Positions 9,297 to 18,099 are shown, counted from the stretch's first letter. The stretch: DNA of 64,000 nucleotides from Syntrophomonas sp. (GCA_016841245.1 JAENZN010000019.1:1-64000), one strand, 5' to 3'. Made by a program: numbers and translations. The notes: generated by a model not told the origin, from the sequence alone.

Positions 9297-9325
9297 TTGA
9301 CAAACCTAATTAGGTAATATATCAT
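9297..9325 (+). promoter_or_regulatory. MarR gene promoter with overlapping palindrome
   Basis: TTGACA (9297-9302) and TATCAT (9320-9325) are 17 bp apart. The spacer contains the perfect palindrome ACCTAATTAGGT (9304-9315), ideally placed for repression. Confidence 0.75.
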
Positions 9326-9336
9326 CAAATTAGATA

Positions 9337-9347
9337 AGGTATTACCT
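9337..9347 (+). promoter_or_regulatory. Second MarR operator candidate
   Basis: AGGTATTACCT is an 11-bp palindrome just after the promoter, with AGGT/ACCT ends like those of the palindrome inside the promoter. Confidence 0.5.
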
Positions 9348-9383
9348 ATCTTGATAATGCGCTATTTAAAGGTGGTATCAATT

Positions 9384-9875
9384 ATGAACCGTAAGAAGAA
9401 AAATTTCATTTCTGATGAACCAATGATTTTTGCTTTGCTGCTGATAATTTCAAACAAGATGAATACCCTTCTTGAAAGGGAATTTAAGGAATTTAATGTG
9501 ACAACAAAGCAATGGTTTTTATTCGATACTATTAATAGTTTATTTGATTCCCCGCCGACCATGAAAGAGTTAGCCAGCGAAATGGGAAGCTCTCATCAGA
9601 ATATCAAACAAGTAGCTTTGAAGCTTCAGCAGAAAGGTTTATTAAAGTTAGAGAAAGATAAAAAAGATGCAAGGGTGACCAGGTTGAGATTGACAGAGCA
9701 GAGCTACGATTTCTGGGAAAAAACAGATCCCAAAGGCACGGGTTTTAGAGAAAAAATGTTTAAAGAAATAAATAAAAAGGACATCGCGAGGACAAGAGTG
9801 CTACTTGAAAAAATGCTATTAAATCTATCTGAAATTGAAAACGCGACCATGGAAGAGGCAGAGAATAATACTTAA
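9384..9875 (+). CDS. MarR family transcriptional regulator
   Basis: A 163-residue protein with the MarR winged helix at about 50-115: TMKELASEMGSSHQNIKQVALKLQQKGLL as recognition region (split: TMKELASEMGSSHQNI, then KQVALKLQQKGLL) and a wing KDKKDARVTRLRLT. I choose the ATG at 9384 behind GGTGG rather than the TTG at 9351. The promoter contains two short palindromes, so self-repression is likely. The next gene, 68 bp downstream, is a membrane protein and the probable co-regulated target. Confidence 0.88.
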   Translation: MNRKKKNFISDEPMIFALLLIISNKMNTLLEREFKEFNVTTKQWFLFDTINSLFDSPPTMKELASEMGSSHQNIKQVALKLQQKGLLKLEKDKKDARVTRLRLTEQSYDFWEKTDPKGTGFREKMFKEINKKDIARTRVLLEKMLLNLSEIENATMEEAENNT

Positions 9876-9942
9876 GCAACAGGTGACGGCTATGCCCCAT
9901 TTTGAGTAATAACAGATTGCTTAAAAAAGGAGCAATATTAAA

Positions 9943-10749
9943 ATGAGAATTCATAAATGGATAAAAATCGTAGCTATTATACTGGTTTGTGTGTTATTTG
10001 CTATTGTCCTTCATCTGGTTACGAGCGCATACAGCACCATGCCTGAGAATCCAAGCTATAACATAGCGGCGAAGCTGCTTGGGATGGAAATCACCGCCTC
10101 GCTTTGGACGGTACTTTCTTTTTCCGGTGCTGCTTATGTATATTTCCAGATCAGAAATATGATTCCAGGAGAGGGTGTGCAAAAGGGGTTGCGGTATGGG
10201 TCGGCAATAGCCCTACTTTGGCTTTTTGCCATGCTAGAGGGTGTACCCCTTTTTGGAAATCCAATAATTAAAGAATTTATTGTTGGCCTCAGCGATGCGA
10301 TACCTGTTTTTTTAATGGGGATTCTATTAAGTTTGGTGAAAGTTGAGGAAGCGGAGAATGCTGTGTTAGAGCCATTTTCTCTTAGATAGAAGATGACTGC
10401 CGTAGCCATAATCACGGGGGTATTTTTAATTGGACGATATATTGCATATTTCATAGGTGTTATCCAATCAGGGTACCAAACAAGAAAGTTTTTTACATTT
10501 ATTTGGACGCTGCTGATCGGTGTCTGTATTGGAAGAACATGTATTATTTTGGGAAATTACGAAAATGTGTTGTCCTTGAAACATAGAGCTGTAAAAATCG
10601 GATTCTTAATTTTTGGAGTTAACTGGGCTACGTTCCTTGTTTTTATGCCTTTATTGTTTTCCGGCTATTTAATCGATGTGTTGTTTAGAATCATTATAGA
10701 CACCCTGCTTGTAACGATTGGATACTATTTGACATTCAGCCTAAACTGA
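9943..10749 (+). pseudogene. Integral membrane protein interrupted by an in-frame TAG
   Basis: Two adjacent open frames, 9943-10389 (148 residues) and 10393-10749 (118 residues), lie in the same reading frame and are separated only by TAG AAG before the second ATG. The first half has four likely membrane segments (e.g. IVAIILVCVLFAIVLHLV), the second three or four (e.g. FIWTLLIGVCIG). Neither half has a known catalytic motif. Removing the single stop gives one protein of about 268 residues with 7-8 membrane segments. The second ATG has no good ribosome site. The first starts with ATG after AAGGAGCAA. A recent nonsense mutation, readthrough or a sequencing error are all possible. It follows the MarR gene. 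Confidence 0.6.
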
Positions 10750-10799
10750 AAAGTTTAGAATGGATATTCATTTGGCGAGTGGGAGTAATAATAGTGAGA

Positions 10800-10837
10800 T
10801 CAGGCACTAACTTACTTATCATTAATTTAGTGCCTGA
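10800..10837. repeat. GTGCCTGACCCC-type palindrome
   Basis: TCAGGCACTAA and TTAGTGCCTGA form an 11-bp perfect inverted repeat with a 16-nt loop, just beyond the end of the actin-like gene. There is no T-tail, so it resembles REP-like dispersed palindromes more than a terminator. Confidence 0.5.
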
Positions 10838-10846
10838 CCCCATAAT

Positions 10847-11731
10847 CTAAGCCTGGTGTTTGGAAGCACACATTTTGTAAAAGCCACGGGCATTAGCAAA
10901 CACCGGGTCATTGCTTACTATTACTACCGGAAAATACTGGCGCAGATATTTTTGCAGGAGAATTGCTCCTCCACCGGTTAATAAAACAATATTTTTTTTA
11001 AGGTTGCGGCTTAACCACTTTCTGGATAAATCGCCTATGATTCTGCGGGTAAATTCTGCAAACATCTCATCTTTAATATCTTCTATGGTCATATCTTCGT
11101 CATCCATGGCGTTAGTAAGTTCCAAAATGCCATAAGGCAGGGTCCCTGAATCCCGGTCTAAAATCTTTTCACCTGCTACGGTACAGAAATTTATGGTCCG
11201 AGAGCCGATGTCTATGACCCGGACAATATCTTTCTTAGAGAAATTACGGTTGTTGACCAGTTCACCAACATCATTCAAGACGTAATCCCAGTAGGCTCCT
11301 TCGCCTTCAGCAGCAATATTGATGTTTTGAACATTAACCTGACGATATTCCCCATTAATTTTTACCTGGGAGCTGCCGCTGAGGAAGGTAAGCATTTCAC
11401 TTATATTCTCAGGCGTATACTGCTGTATCGGTATACCAGTGTTAACTGTAAAATTATCATTATTTTCAATCGACAGGGCCAGGGCTGATAGAAACAACAC
11501 TCTGGTTTCAGGCTGTACTTTACTGCTTAAGAGCATCTGTCGGCCAAAAAAGCTTTCCTCCACTAGATCCGCAATAAAATACTTTTCTCCATCTATTTCA
11601 ACTTCGTAGCTGCCCCCGGAAGTTATTTTGCGGTCTCTCCATTCACCTACCCGGGCTTTGAATTCCAATTTGCTTCTGGCTGTTATTACTTTTACAGAAT
11701 CTCGCCCTACATCAATGCCTATACATTTCAT
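10847..11731 (-). CDS. Actin-like ATPase, ParM/StbA type
   Basis: A 294-residue member of the actin/Hsp70 ATPase fold: phosphate-1 motif GIDVGRDSVKV at residues 4-14, phosphate-2 VIDIGSRTINF at about 190, and adenosine motif LLTGGGAILL at about 255. Length and motif spacing fit plasmid/phage ParM-like or Alp filament proteins rather than MreB or FtsA. Start: ATG after AAGGGGGG. It is the last gene of a minus-strand group of two glycosyltransferases and a disordered small protein; a ParR-like partner is not recognisable. Why an actin-like protein goes with glycosyltransferases is unclear (see findings). Confidence 0.75.
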   Translation of the reverse strand: MKCIGIDVGRDSVKVITARSKLEFKARVGEWRDRKITSGGSYEVEIDGEKYFIADLVEESFFGRQMLLSSKVQPETRVLFLSALALSIENNDNFTVNTGIPIQQYTPENISEMLTFLSGSSQVKINGEYRQVNVQNINIAAEGEGAYWDYVLNDVGELVNNRNFSKKDIVRVIDIGSRTINFCTVAGEKILDRDSGTLPYGILELTNAMDDEDMTIEDIKDEMFAEFTRRIIGDLSRKWLSRNLKKNIVLLTGGGAILLQKYLRQYFPVVIVSNDPVFANARGFYKMCASKHQA

Positions 11732-11762
11732 TTCTCAAAATTCCCCCCTTGTTTGCTGTTAA

Positions 11763-12647
11763 TCAATCCATGTTGAAATATGCGAAAAACCAGTCATCAT
11801 TGTATTTGCATTTCTTATTCAAGACCAGCCGCTGTTCCCAGACATCACTGCCGATAATATCTACCATAACCCGGCCAAAATTGGCAACTGCCTTGGTAGC
11901 TTCAATAGTTCGGGCGATTCGTTCTTCGCTAAATAACTTAAATGCTAATCTTAAATAGTTATATACGATATTTTCGTACAGCACCGGGTAGGGTTTGCTA
12001 TTCCTGAATTTGTGCAAAATACGAACTTCAGGATTCAAGTATATTCTGTAGCCGCTCAGCCATAACCTCATACACAGGTCTATATCTTCCAAACCCATTA
12101 TTTTGAACCCGCCATCAAAACCTTCAATTTCCTTGAAGGTTTGAGCACGGATGGTTAATCCTGCGGCCCCTACCAGCGGCACTGGACTGAACTCTTCCAT
12201 TGCCTGCGTAACCCAGCGTGGCTGCAGCCTGTTATCCAAATGCAAACCGTACACATCAGGATGGGACGGATTAAATCCACCAATAACAGGTGCTACCACC
12301 GTAACATCAGGGTCTTCAAAGCAGCGAATAAGTTTTTCCAGCCAGTATTTACAGGGTATCATGTGAGCATCCAGGAATACCAGGATATCTCCCTTAGCTG
12401 ATTTTACCGCCAGATTTCTTGAAGCGGCTGGCCCCAATCCGTTAGTAGTAATAAGACTTATTTGACTATCATAAACATCCTGCAGAAAATTGGCAGAATG
12501 ATCAGTGGAACCATCATCAACAACTATAATCTCGTAGGGGATATTTGTTTTGGTTATTTGGATATGTTCAATGGTCTGTTTCAGATTATGGCCTTCATTT
12601 TTAGAGGTTATTATAAGAGATGCAACGGTTTCTTTACTGATATTCAA
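11763..12647 (-). CDS. Family 2-like glycosyltransferase (A)
   Basis: A 294-residue GT-A glycosyltransferase: nucleotide-binding start SLIITSKNE and VVDDGSTD (about 42-49), metal motif FLDAHMI (DxH rather than DxD), acceptor-side GAAGLTIR, and GLEDIDLCMRLWLSGY as the catalytic ED block. DxH plus the ED-x-LxxRLW layout recalls GalNAc-transferase-type enzymes (GT27) within the GT2 fold. No membrane segment, so it acts in the cytoplasm, probably on a protein or soluble acceptor. Its first codon overlaps the end of the small protein upstream by 4 bp. A paralogue lies at 13046-13930. Confidence 0.85.
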   Translation of the reverse strand: MNISKETVASLIITSKNEGHNLKQTIEHIQITKTNIPYEIIVVDDGSTDHSANFLQDVYDSQISLITTNGLGPAASRNLAVKSAKGDILVFLDAHMIPCKYWLEKLIRCFEDPDVTVVAPVIGGFNPSHPDVYGLHLDNRLQPRWVTQAMEEFSPVPLVGAAGLTIRAQTFKEIEGFDGGFKIMGLEDIDLCMRLWLSGYRIYLNPEVRILHKFRNSKPYPVLYENIVYNYLRLAFKLFSEERIARTIEATKAVANFGRVMVDIIGSDVWEQRLVLNKKCKYNDDWFFAYFNMD

Positions 12648-13033
12648 GAATTATCATCTCCCTGAATTCCTGTCATTGAGCGGCTGATGGCCTGGCTGCC
12701 AATGACTATATCCAGGCTTTGATTTCTAGTTGTGTTATAAACCCTGAAGCGATTAGGATCTATTTCTTGCTGTTTCCCTTCACTAGTTTGAATTACCTGA
12801 GTGATCTGCACCTCTGTTAATTCATCGGAATTACTAGATGTGGTGGTTGGGGACAGCACAGCAGGGGCTGGAACCGGTTGATGCTGTCGAACAGTCTCTG
12901 TTCCACTAAAATTATCAATTTTCGGATTAGCAGGTCCATCTTCTTTGGGTAGAGGCGTAGGATCATCGGCGGCAGCATCTGCAGTATGCAGTCTGCTCTT
13001 TACCGAGGTAAGAAGTTCTTCTAAAAAACTCAT
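12644..13033 (-). CDS. Pro/Ser/Thr-rich small protein of unknown function
   Basis: A 129-residue protein. Residues about 15-80 are rich in Pro, Ala, Ser and Thr (e.g. PVPAPAVLSPTTTSSNSDE) and look disordered. A more ordered carboxy part contains RFRVYNTTRNQSLDIVIG. No signal peptide and no family recognised. It lies between two glycosyltransferase genes and overlaps the downstream one by 4 bp, so translation is coupled. It could be a glycosylation substrate or an adaptor for the transferases or the actin-like protein; this is inference. Start: ATG after GGGAGGG. Confidence 0.75.
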   Translation of the reverse strand: MSFLEELLTSVKSRLHTADAAADDPTPLPKEDGPANPKIDNFSGTETVRQHQPVPAPAVLSPTTTSSNSDELTEVQITQVIQTSEGKQQEIDPNRFRVYNTTRNQSLDIVIGSQAISRSMTGIQGDDNS

Positions 13034-13045
13034 CGTTTCCCTCCC

Positions 13046-13930
13046 TTAAAAAGGTATATCGAATCTGGAAAAAAACCAGTTATCATCATAGATACGCCGT
13101 TGGAAATAATCTTTCCGCTGTTCCATAGAATCACTTACGATAATCTTAGCCAGAATTTGAGCGGTATGACTCTTATTGCCTAAATTCTCAATAATCCGGG
13201 TAATTCTTGCTTCATTAAAATGGCTTACGGCAAGACGTACGCGATTGTAATGGAAATCAACCGGGTTTACTTCATAAGGAGGTATTTTTCGAAAGAAGTG
13301 TCCGATTTTCACAAAAGGATTAATAAAAATTTTATAGCCAAACAGCCATAATTTTAATGATAGCTCTACGTCTTCATAACCCCAGGAATTGAATCCCCGG
13401 TCGAACCCATTTACTGCTTCAAAAACACTTTTGCGTACAGCTAAGCAGGCTCCTGGTGCCAGGGGTACTTCTTGAATACGAGATGGGGTTTCCAACCACT
13501 TTATTTCCAGCTCACTATCCCAGGTCTGCCCATAACCTACCCGGCGATGGGGATCAAAAGGGCCAATGCCAGGGCAGACGGCATCTACTTCGAGATTGCT
13601 GAAGGTTTCCAGAAGAGTATCCAGCCATCCCTTCTGCATGATGATATGAGCATCACAGAATACCAGTATTTGCGCTTTGCCGGCTGAATCTGCTCCCATG
13701 TTGCGTGCATGGGATGCACCAATCCCTTTTGTTGTAATAAGGGTTATATTTCGGTATTCAGGATTGTTTTTGCGAAGGAAGCTGCAGGATTGGTCTTTAG
13801 AGCCATCATCAATAACAATAATAGAAGCTTTATCTCGTGCTTCTGTCCTGAGCATGAAATCAAGCGTTTGTTTGGGTCTTATATTCTCGTTTCTGCAGGG
13901 TATGATTATAGCTGCTCTTTTGTTTTTCAA
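13046..13930 (-). CDS. Family 2-like glycosyltransferase (B)
   Basis: Paralogue of the enzyme at 11763-12647 with the same 294-residue length. Motifs: AAIIIPCRNE, VIDDGSKDQS, FCDAHIIM (again DxH), APGACLAVRK, and WGYEDVELSLKLWLFGY. The carboxy ends also match (YDDNWFFSRFD against YNDDWFFAYFN). Start: TTG preceded by GGAAGG. It is the first gene of a tight minus-strand group: this gene, the small Pro/Ser/Thr-rich protein, transferase A, the actin-like ATPase. Predicted cytoplasmic; the sugar donor is unknown. Confidence 0.85.
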   Translation of the reverse strand: MKNKRAAIIIPCRNENIRPKQTLDFMLRTEARDKASIIVIDDGSKDQSCSFLRKNNPEYRNITLITTKGIGASHARNMGADSAGKAQILVFCDAHIIMQKGWLDTLLETFSNLEVDAVCPGIGPFDPHRRVGYGQTWDSELEIKWLETPSRIQEVPLAPGACLAVRKSVFEAVNGFDRGFNSWGYEDVELSLKLWLFGYKIFINPFVKIGHFFRKIPPYEVNPVDFHYNRVRLAVSHFNEARITRIIENLGNKSHTAQILAKIIVSDSMEQRKDYFQRRIYDDNWFFSRFDIPF

Positions 13931-14085
13931 GATACTTCCTTCCTTTTGCCTCTATCAATCCGACTGCCGATACAAATACTGCACCCGCAGTTCTAAGACT
14001 ATTAAGGATCGATTGAGTCCTTCTTTCCGGCTCAGGGCATAAGATAAATGTATAATATAGATTTTTTAAAAATTAAGCTACTGAA

Positions 14086-14116
14086 ATAACGGGTATGAAA
14101 TAATCATACCCGTTAT
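14086..14116 (-). terminator. Perfect hairpin after the 125-residue protein
   Basis: A 13-bp perfect stem (ATAACGGGTATGA arm) with a 5-nt loop, 9 bp past the stop of the minus-strand gene, followed on that strand by a T-rich stretch. Confidence 0.75.
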
Positions 14117-14124
14117 ATAGTATA

Positions 14125-14502
14125 TTAAGGGTCAACCGGAGTAGCTGTACCAATATAAGGAGAAGCTGTACCTATTACAGCAGCATTCTGCAGGAAGAAT
14201 ATCTTCATGATTACATTTACATCCGCCGGCAATGGCCCTAGAATAAACTGACCACAATCATCGGTGATAGCGTGCCCGATTGATTCCAGATCACAGGTAG
14301 TGGTTGGATCATCCAGGGGATCAAGCATCTTAAAGAATTTTACTACGGCAGCAGGAACCGGAGTACCATCCGGGAAGCGGACGATACCGTGAATAACCTT
14401 TCTTTCATCAGGGACCAGGAAAAAATCAGCGTCAAACTGCTGGGCATCATCAGGGAAATCACTGGTTGTATTAACAACGAAACGGGTTAAACGGTAGCCC
14501 AT
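14125..14502 (-). CDS. Stand-alone copy of the SBBP protein C-terminal domain
   Basis: A 125-residue protein, start ATG at 14502 after AAAGGAGG (a longer frame upstream lacks a ribosome site). It is almost entirely one domain, also found at the end of the large neighbour upstream: shared phrases FPDDAQQFDADFFLVPD, VRFPDGTP, AAVVKFFKMLDP, CDLESIGHAITDDCGQF and PYIGTATP. The VRFPDGTPVPAAVVKFF part recalls Ig-like/carboxypeptidase-regulatory beta domains. No signal peptide. The duplication suggests a self-associating or scaffold domain displayed in a larger assembly; the family is not known to me. Confidence 0.75.
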   Translation of the reverse strand: MGYRLTRFVVNTTSDFPDDAQQFDADFFLVPDERKVIHGIVRFPDGTPVPAAVVKFFKMLDPLDDPTTTCDLESIGHAITDDCGQFILGPLPADVNVIMKIFFLQNAAVIGTASPYIGTATPVDP

Positions 14503-14644
14503 ATGAAACCTCCTTTCAAAAACATTCGATATTAATCTATGAGGAGTCGTCACAATCCGTTACCAATTAGGATAAAAATTTTTATTTTTAGCTAGAAATA
14601 CTGTGATTTTTGAGTTAAATATATCTATTTCGTAAATAAAATAC

Positions 14645-17164
14645 TTATGGGTTAATAGGTGTTGCAGTACCTATATATGGTATCGGAGTACCCATAGCAG
14701 AAGCATTCTGCAGGAAGAAAATTTTTATAATCACGTTTACATCCGGCGGTAATGGCCCTAAGAGGAACTGTCCGCAGTCATCGGTGATAGCGTGCCCGAT
14801 TGACTCCAGATCGCAGGTGGTTTCCGGGTCATCCGTCGGATTTAACATCTTGAAGAATTTAACAACGGCAGCAGGTGCGGGAGTCCCATCCGGGAAGCGC
14901 ACGGTGCCGTTAATGATCTTCCTGTCATCAGGTACCAGGAAGAAGTCAGCATCAAACTGCTGGGCATCATCCGGGAAGTCGTCGGTGGTATTGATGACAT
15001 AGCGTACCAGGCGGAATACTCCACCAGAGGGAGGAGGTGGCGGCTGGAAGTCGAATTTGGTTACGAAACCGTCTGAAAAACCCATAAAACCGGGCATTGT
15101 TTCTTGAAAAGCTCCAGCGGTTACGGGGAAATTCTCGGAGAAAGTTATTCCAGTTAGATAAACGTTCCCCTGATCGTCGAGTGCCATGCCCTGGGCAATA
15201 TCCTGATTAAGTCCGCCCAGGAAGGTTGAATAAAGCAGTGATGAACCAGTGGAATTGAGTTTTGAAAGAAAGGCATCAGTATTCCCCGCATAAAAACTCT
15301 GGTAGGCATCAGGAGTAACCGGGAAGTTAAGAGAATTAGTCGACCCGGCAACGTACACATTGCTGTATGCATCAAGAAGAATGCCCAGGCCCTGGTCATC
15401 TCCAGTACTGCCGCCGATAAATGTTGACCAGACCAGATTGGAACCATTCTGATTCAGTTTAGTTACCGTTGCATCGAAATAGCCCTGGAGTACGTCCTGA
15501 TAAACTCCTGGGGTTGTAGGAAAATCAGGAGAATTACTATAACCACAGATATAGGCGAAACGATTGGAATCAATAGTTATTGAAGTGGATTGATCATGAA
15601 TGCTGCCACCCAGATAGGTTGAATACAGTAAAGATGTAGCATCGACATTGATTTTTGTAACAAAACCACAGGTATCCCCGGCGATTACTGACTGGTATGC
15701 CCCGGCGGTTACCGGAAAGTCATTGGATAAGGTAAACCCACACAAATAAGCGTTTTTATCAGCATCGACAGCAAGAGATTTACACGCATCCACGTTGCTG
15801 CCGCCCAGATAAGTCCAGTAAACAATAGCAGATGCAGCACTATTTATTTTTATTATATAACCATCACTCATTCCGCCTAACGTAGGCTGCACAGCACCTG
15901 GCGTTACAGGAAGGTTGGTTGAGCTAGTCTCACCGGCTGCATAGATGTCTTCATCACTATCCAGTGCAAGACTATATAGATAGTCAAAGCCATCTCCCCC
16001 GAAGGCTAATGACCATATTAATGAATCCCCGGTAGAATTAATTTTGGTCAAGAACGCGCTGGTATTTACTAATGGCGGAGGAACTACGGTTACTGGAAAA
16101 TTTGTGGAAGTCGTCATACCGCCTACAATGACGTTTAAAGCTGTATCTAAAACCATGGCATTAGCCATATCGACTCCGCTTCCACCAAGGTAAGTTGACC
16201 ATACCAGAGAGCTGCCAGAAGTGTCCATTTTGGTGATAAATGCATCATAGGCTCCTGCATTAGCGGGTTGGAATGATCCGGGGGTAGTGGGGAAATTATC
16301 TGAGAAGGTTGCCCCGCTGATATAGGCATATCCTGAACTATCTACTGCTATGGCACGTCCCTGATCATTGTCAGTACCTCCCAGATAGGTAGAATAGTCC
16401 AGGCCTGGATCAATAACCAGGGAATAGGAAGGATCGTACTCCTGAGAAATACTGAATCCATAAACATACTCATTGTCGGATGTTTTTTCTAGAACGAACC
16501 GGCCTGTTAGTTCTACCTGCTTTCCATTAATAGTCTGATAACATATAGGTGCATAATCGGTTATAGTGCCAATGCAGCTATGGATCTGCAAATTGCCTTT
16601 TTCATCCAGTATAATATCGTCGGCTCCATTATAACTGAGACGTATATTGTTGATATCAGCTCCAGGTTTAGCAATGAATTCGTATTTTATTTGTCCTTTT
16701 CTTCCTATTAAAGTCATATTAATCCCTGGCCAGAGATCACGGTAGTTGATCTGCTGGTAGACAGGAATCCCGGTAAACCATTTGCTGGGATCCTGGCCGG
16801 AAAAAAAATTTACTCGGGTACCACATTCCTGTTCTGCTAGAATCGAGACACCCGGGTTGGCGTCAATGAAGCGCATTGAAAGTACCAAACCCATATCCTG
16901 AGCGGCAGAACTACTATTCGTTTTCGAATTCCAGGTTTGGGGCTGAAGTGAAGCATGCTGATGAGAAGGTTTAATAAATGCGAAAAATATTTCATCCTTA
17001 TTAAAATGAACTGCAGAGTTTGCCCCACGACTGTAATACAGTGAAGGAATTTTACTCTGGCCTTTATTGGGAATAAAGCTCATGGGGATATCTTTTGCTC
17101 CATTGGCAATAGTTGTGTTACATAATGATCCTTCCTGTACTGGCTCGAATTTGTTAGTGAACAA
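14645..17164 (-). CDS. Large SBBP beta-propeller repeat protein
   Basis: An 839-residue protein. I place the start at TTG 17164, right after AAGGAGGTGA; the upstream ATG overlaps that site. Layout: an amino domain (about 1-240; SFIPNKGQ, then YEFIAKPGADINNIRLSYNG) matching the domain that commonly precedes SBBP repeats; about seven SBBP repeats (about 245-700), each with a TYLGG core, a D/G-x-AYI-G segment and NFPVT; then a PPPPPSGG linker and the 125-residue domain also encoded next door. No signal peptide or anchor is visible, odd for this usually extracellular family. It may be assembled on a surface from inside the mother cell (spore) or exported by another route; inference. Confidence 0.85.
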   Translation of the reverse strand: MFTNKFEPVQEGSLCNTTIANGAKDIPMSFIPNKGQSKIPSLYYSRGANSAVHFNKDEIFFAFIKPSHQHASLQPQTWNSKTNSSSAAQDMGLVLSMRFIDANPGVSILAEQECGTRVNFFSGQDPSKWFTGIPVYQQINYRDLWPGINMTLIGRKGQIKYEFIAKPGADINNIRLSYNGADDIILDEKGNLQIHSCIGTITDYAPICYQTINGKQVELTGRFVLEKTSDNEYVYGFSISQEYDPSYSLVIDPGLDYSTYLGGTDNDQGRAIAVDSSGYAYISGATFSDNFPTTPGSFQPANAGAYDAFITKMDTSGSSLVWSTYLGGSGVDMANAMVLDTALNVIVGGMTTSTNFPVTVVPPPLVNTSAFLTKINSTGDSLIWSLAFGGDGFDYLYSLALDSDEDIYAAGETSSTNLPVTPGAVQPTLGGMSDGYIIKINSAASAIVYWTYLGGSNVDACKSLAVDADKNAYLCGFTLSNDFPVTAGAYQSVIAGDTCGFVTKINVDATSLLYSTYLGGSIHDQSTSITIDSNRFAYICGYSNSPDFPTTPGVYQDVLQGYFDATVTKLNQNGSNLVWSTFIGGSTGDDQGLGILLDAYSNVYVAGSTNSLNFPVTPDAYQSFYAGNTDAFLSKLNSTGSSLLYSTFLGGLNQDIAQGMALDDQGNVYLTGITFSENFPVTAGAFQETMPGFMGFSDGFVTKFDFQPPPPPSGGVFRLVRYVINTTDDFPDDAQQFDADFFLVPDDRKIINGTVRFPDGTPAPAAVVKFFKMLNPTDDPETTCDLESIGHAITDDCGQFLLGPLPPDVNVIIKIFFLQNASAMGTPIPYIGTATPINP

Positions 17165-17446
17165 TATTTCACCTCCTTGCATATATAAGCCATGATTTTG
17201 TTAATACCATGACTACAATAAGGTATTCAATAAATCTGTTATTTGCTACCAGTTTAAGCAAAGAAAAATGAATTAGCTGTAAAATATCGCGATGAATGAT
17301 CCCTGTATTGCAAGACAAATCCGGTGTTATCGAGTGTTAAAGGGTATGGCAATGAAAGTACTTGAGAAATTAGTGAATGCTGACAAAGAAGCCACTAATT
17401 GTAAATAACAAACAAAGGTATGGACGTAATTGTCATATATTGTCAT
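17165..17446. other. Gene-free stretch upstream of the SBBP gene
   Basis: Apart from the SBBP ribosome site and a likely promoter region, nothing is recognised. A short direct repeat ATTGTCATATATTGTCAT lies at about 17430-17447. Confidence 0.5.
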
Positions 17447-17489
17447 AAAAAAACATATACCGGGACATTATTGTGATGTCCCGGTATAT
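17447..17489 (-). terminator. Terminator of GerMN lipoprotein gene
   Basis: ATATACCGGGACAT pairs perfectly with ATGTCCCGGTATAT (14 bp) around a 7-nt loop. On the minus strand it is followed by a run of seven T. Confidence 0.9.
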
Positions 17490-17544
17490 TCCTGGTTTAT
17501 TATATTCAATTCAGACCTTTAAGAGCTTATATTTAGCTGTCTCT

Positions 17545-18099
17545 TTAAGACTGCGGCCGCAAGATAATACTCTCATTTCTTTCCAGTGGTTGGCTGGTAT
17601 CCCAGTGGCCCAGGAGCGAATCAATTTTTTCGCCTTCCACCAGGATTTGTACCCGGTCAATCTCGCTTAACTCGGTCAAGGAATCTACCAGCGACATAAG
17701 GGTCATGGTCTCGCCGGCACTTCCTCCCCAATGTTTGCTTATTATATCCTGGGAGAAATCAACCATAGCGGTACCTTCTTCCACTGCCAGCGATAAGAGC
17801 TGGGTCTCTGGAGGAATAGTAGGATACAGGTTGCTGTTTTTGGGGCCGACTATTAATTCCTTTACCACTACAGAAGGAAGTTCATCTAGGTTTTCAATTT
17901 CAACTGTGCGCTGTTCGGCGGACAAACCGGCAGCGCCTTCTTCTGCAAAATAAAGAGTCAGCTCTACCTGCTCAGCCGTTGGCAGAGGCTGGGTGCTATT
18001 CGAATCGTCTGTTTTCTCGGTTGGAGTACATCCGCTAATAAAAAGTCCTAAAAATAAAAGACCGCTTAAAAACAGGCCTATGAGTTTCTGGCGTTTCAT
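17545..18099 (-). CDS. GerMN-domain lipoprotein
   Basis: A 184-residue protein beginning MKRQKLIGLFLSGLLFLGLF with a lipobox FISGC, so it is exported and lipid-anchored. The mature part has a single GerMN domain (about 45-175): VELTLYFAE, VVKELIVGP, PTIPPETQLLSL, VDFSQDI, SLVDSLTEL. GerMN domains occur in spore germination protein GerM and other sporulation/peptidoglycan-associated lipoproteins of Firmicutes. Start: ATG 18099 after AAGGAAGG, in preference to an ATG 18 bp upstream. Monocistronic, with a strong terminator. It supports a spore-forming host. Confidence 0.85.
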   Translation of the reverse strand: MKRQKLIGLFLSGLLFLGLFISGCTPTEKTDDSNSTQPLPTAEQVELTLYFAEEGAAGLSAEQRTVEIENLDELPSVVVKELIVGPKNSNLYPTIPPETQLLSLAVEEGTAMVDFSQDIISKHWGGSAGETMTLMSLVDSLTELSEIDRVQILVEGEKIDSLLGHWDTSQPLERNESIILRPQS

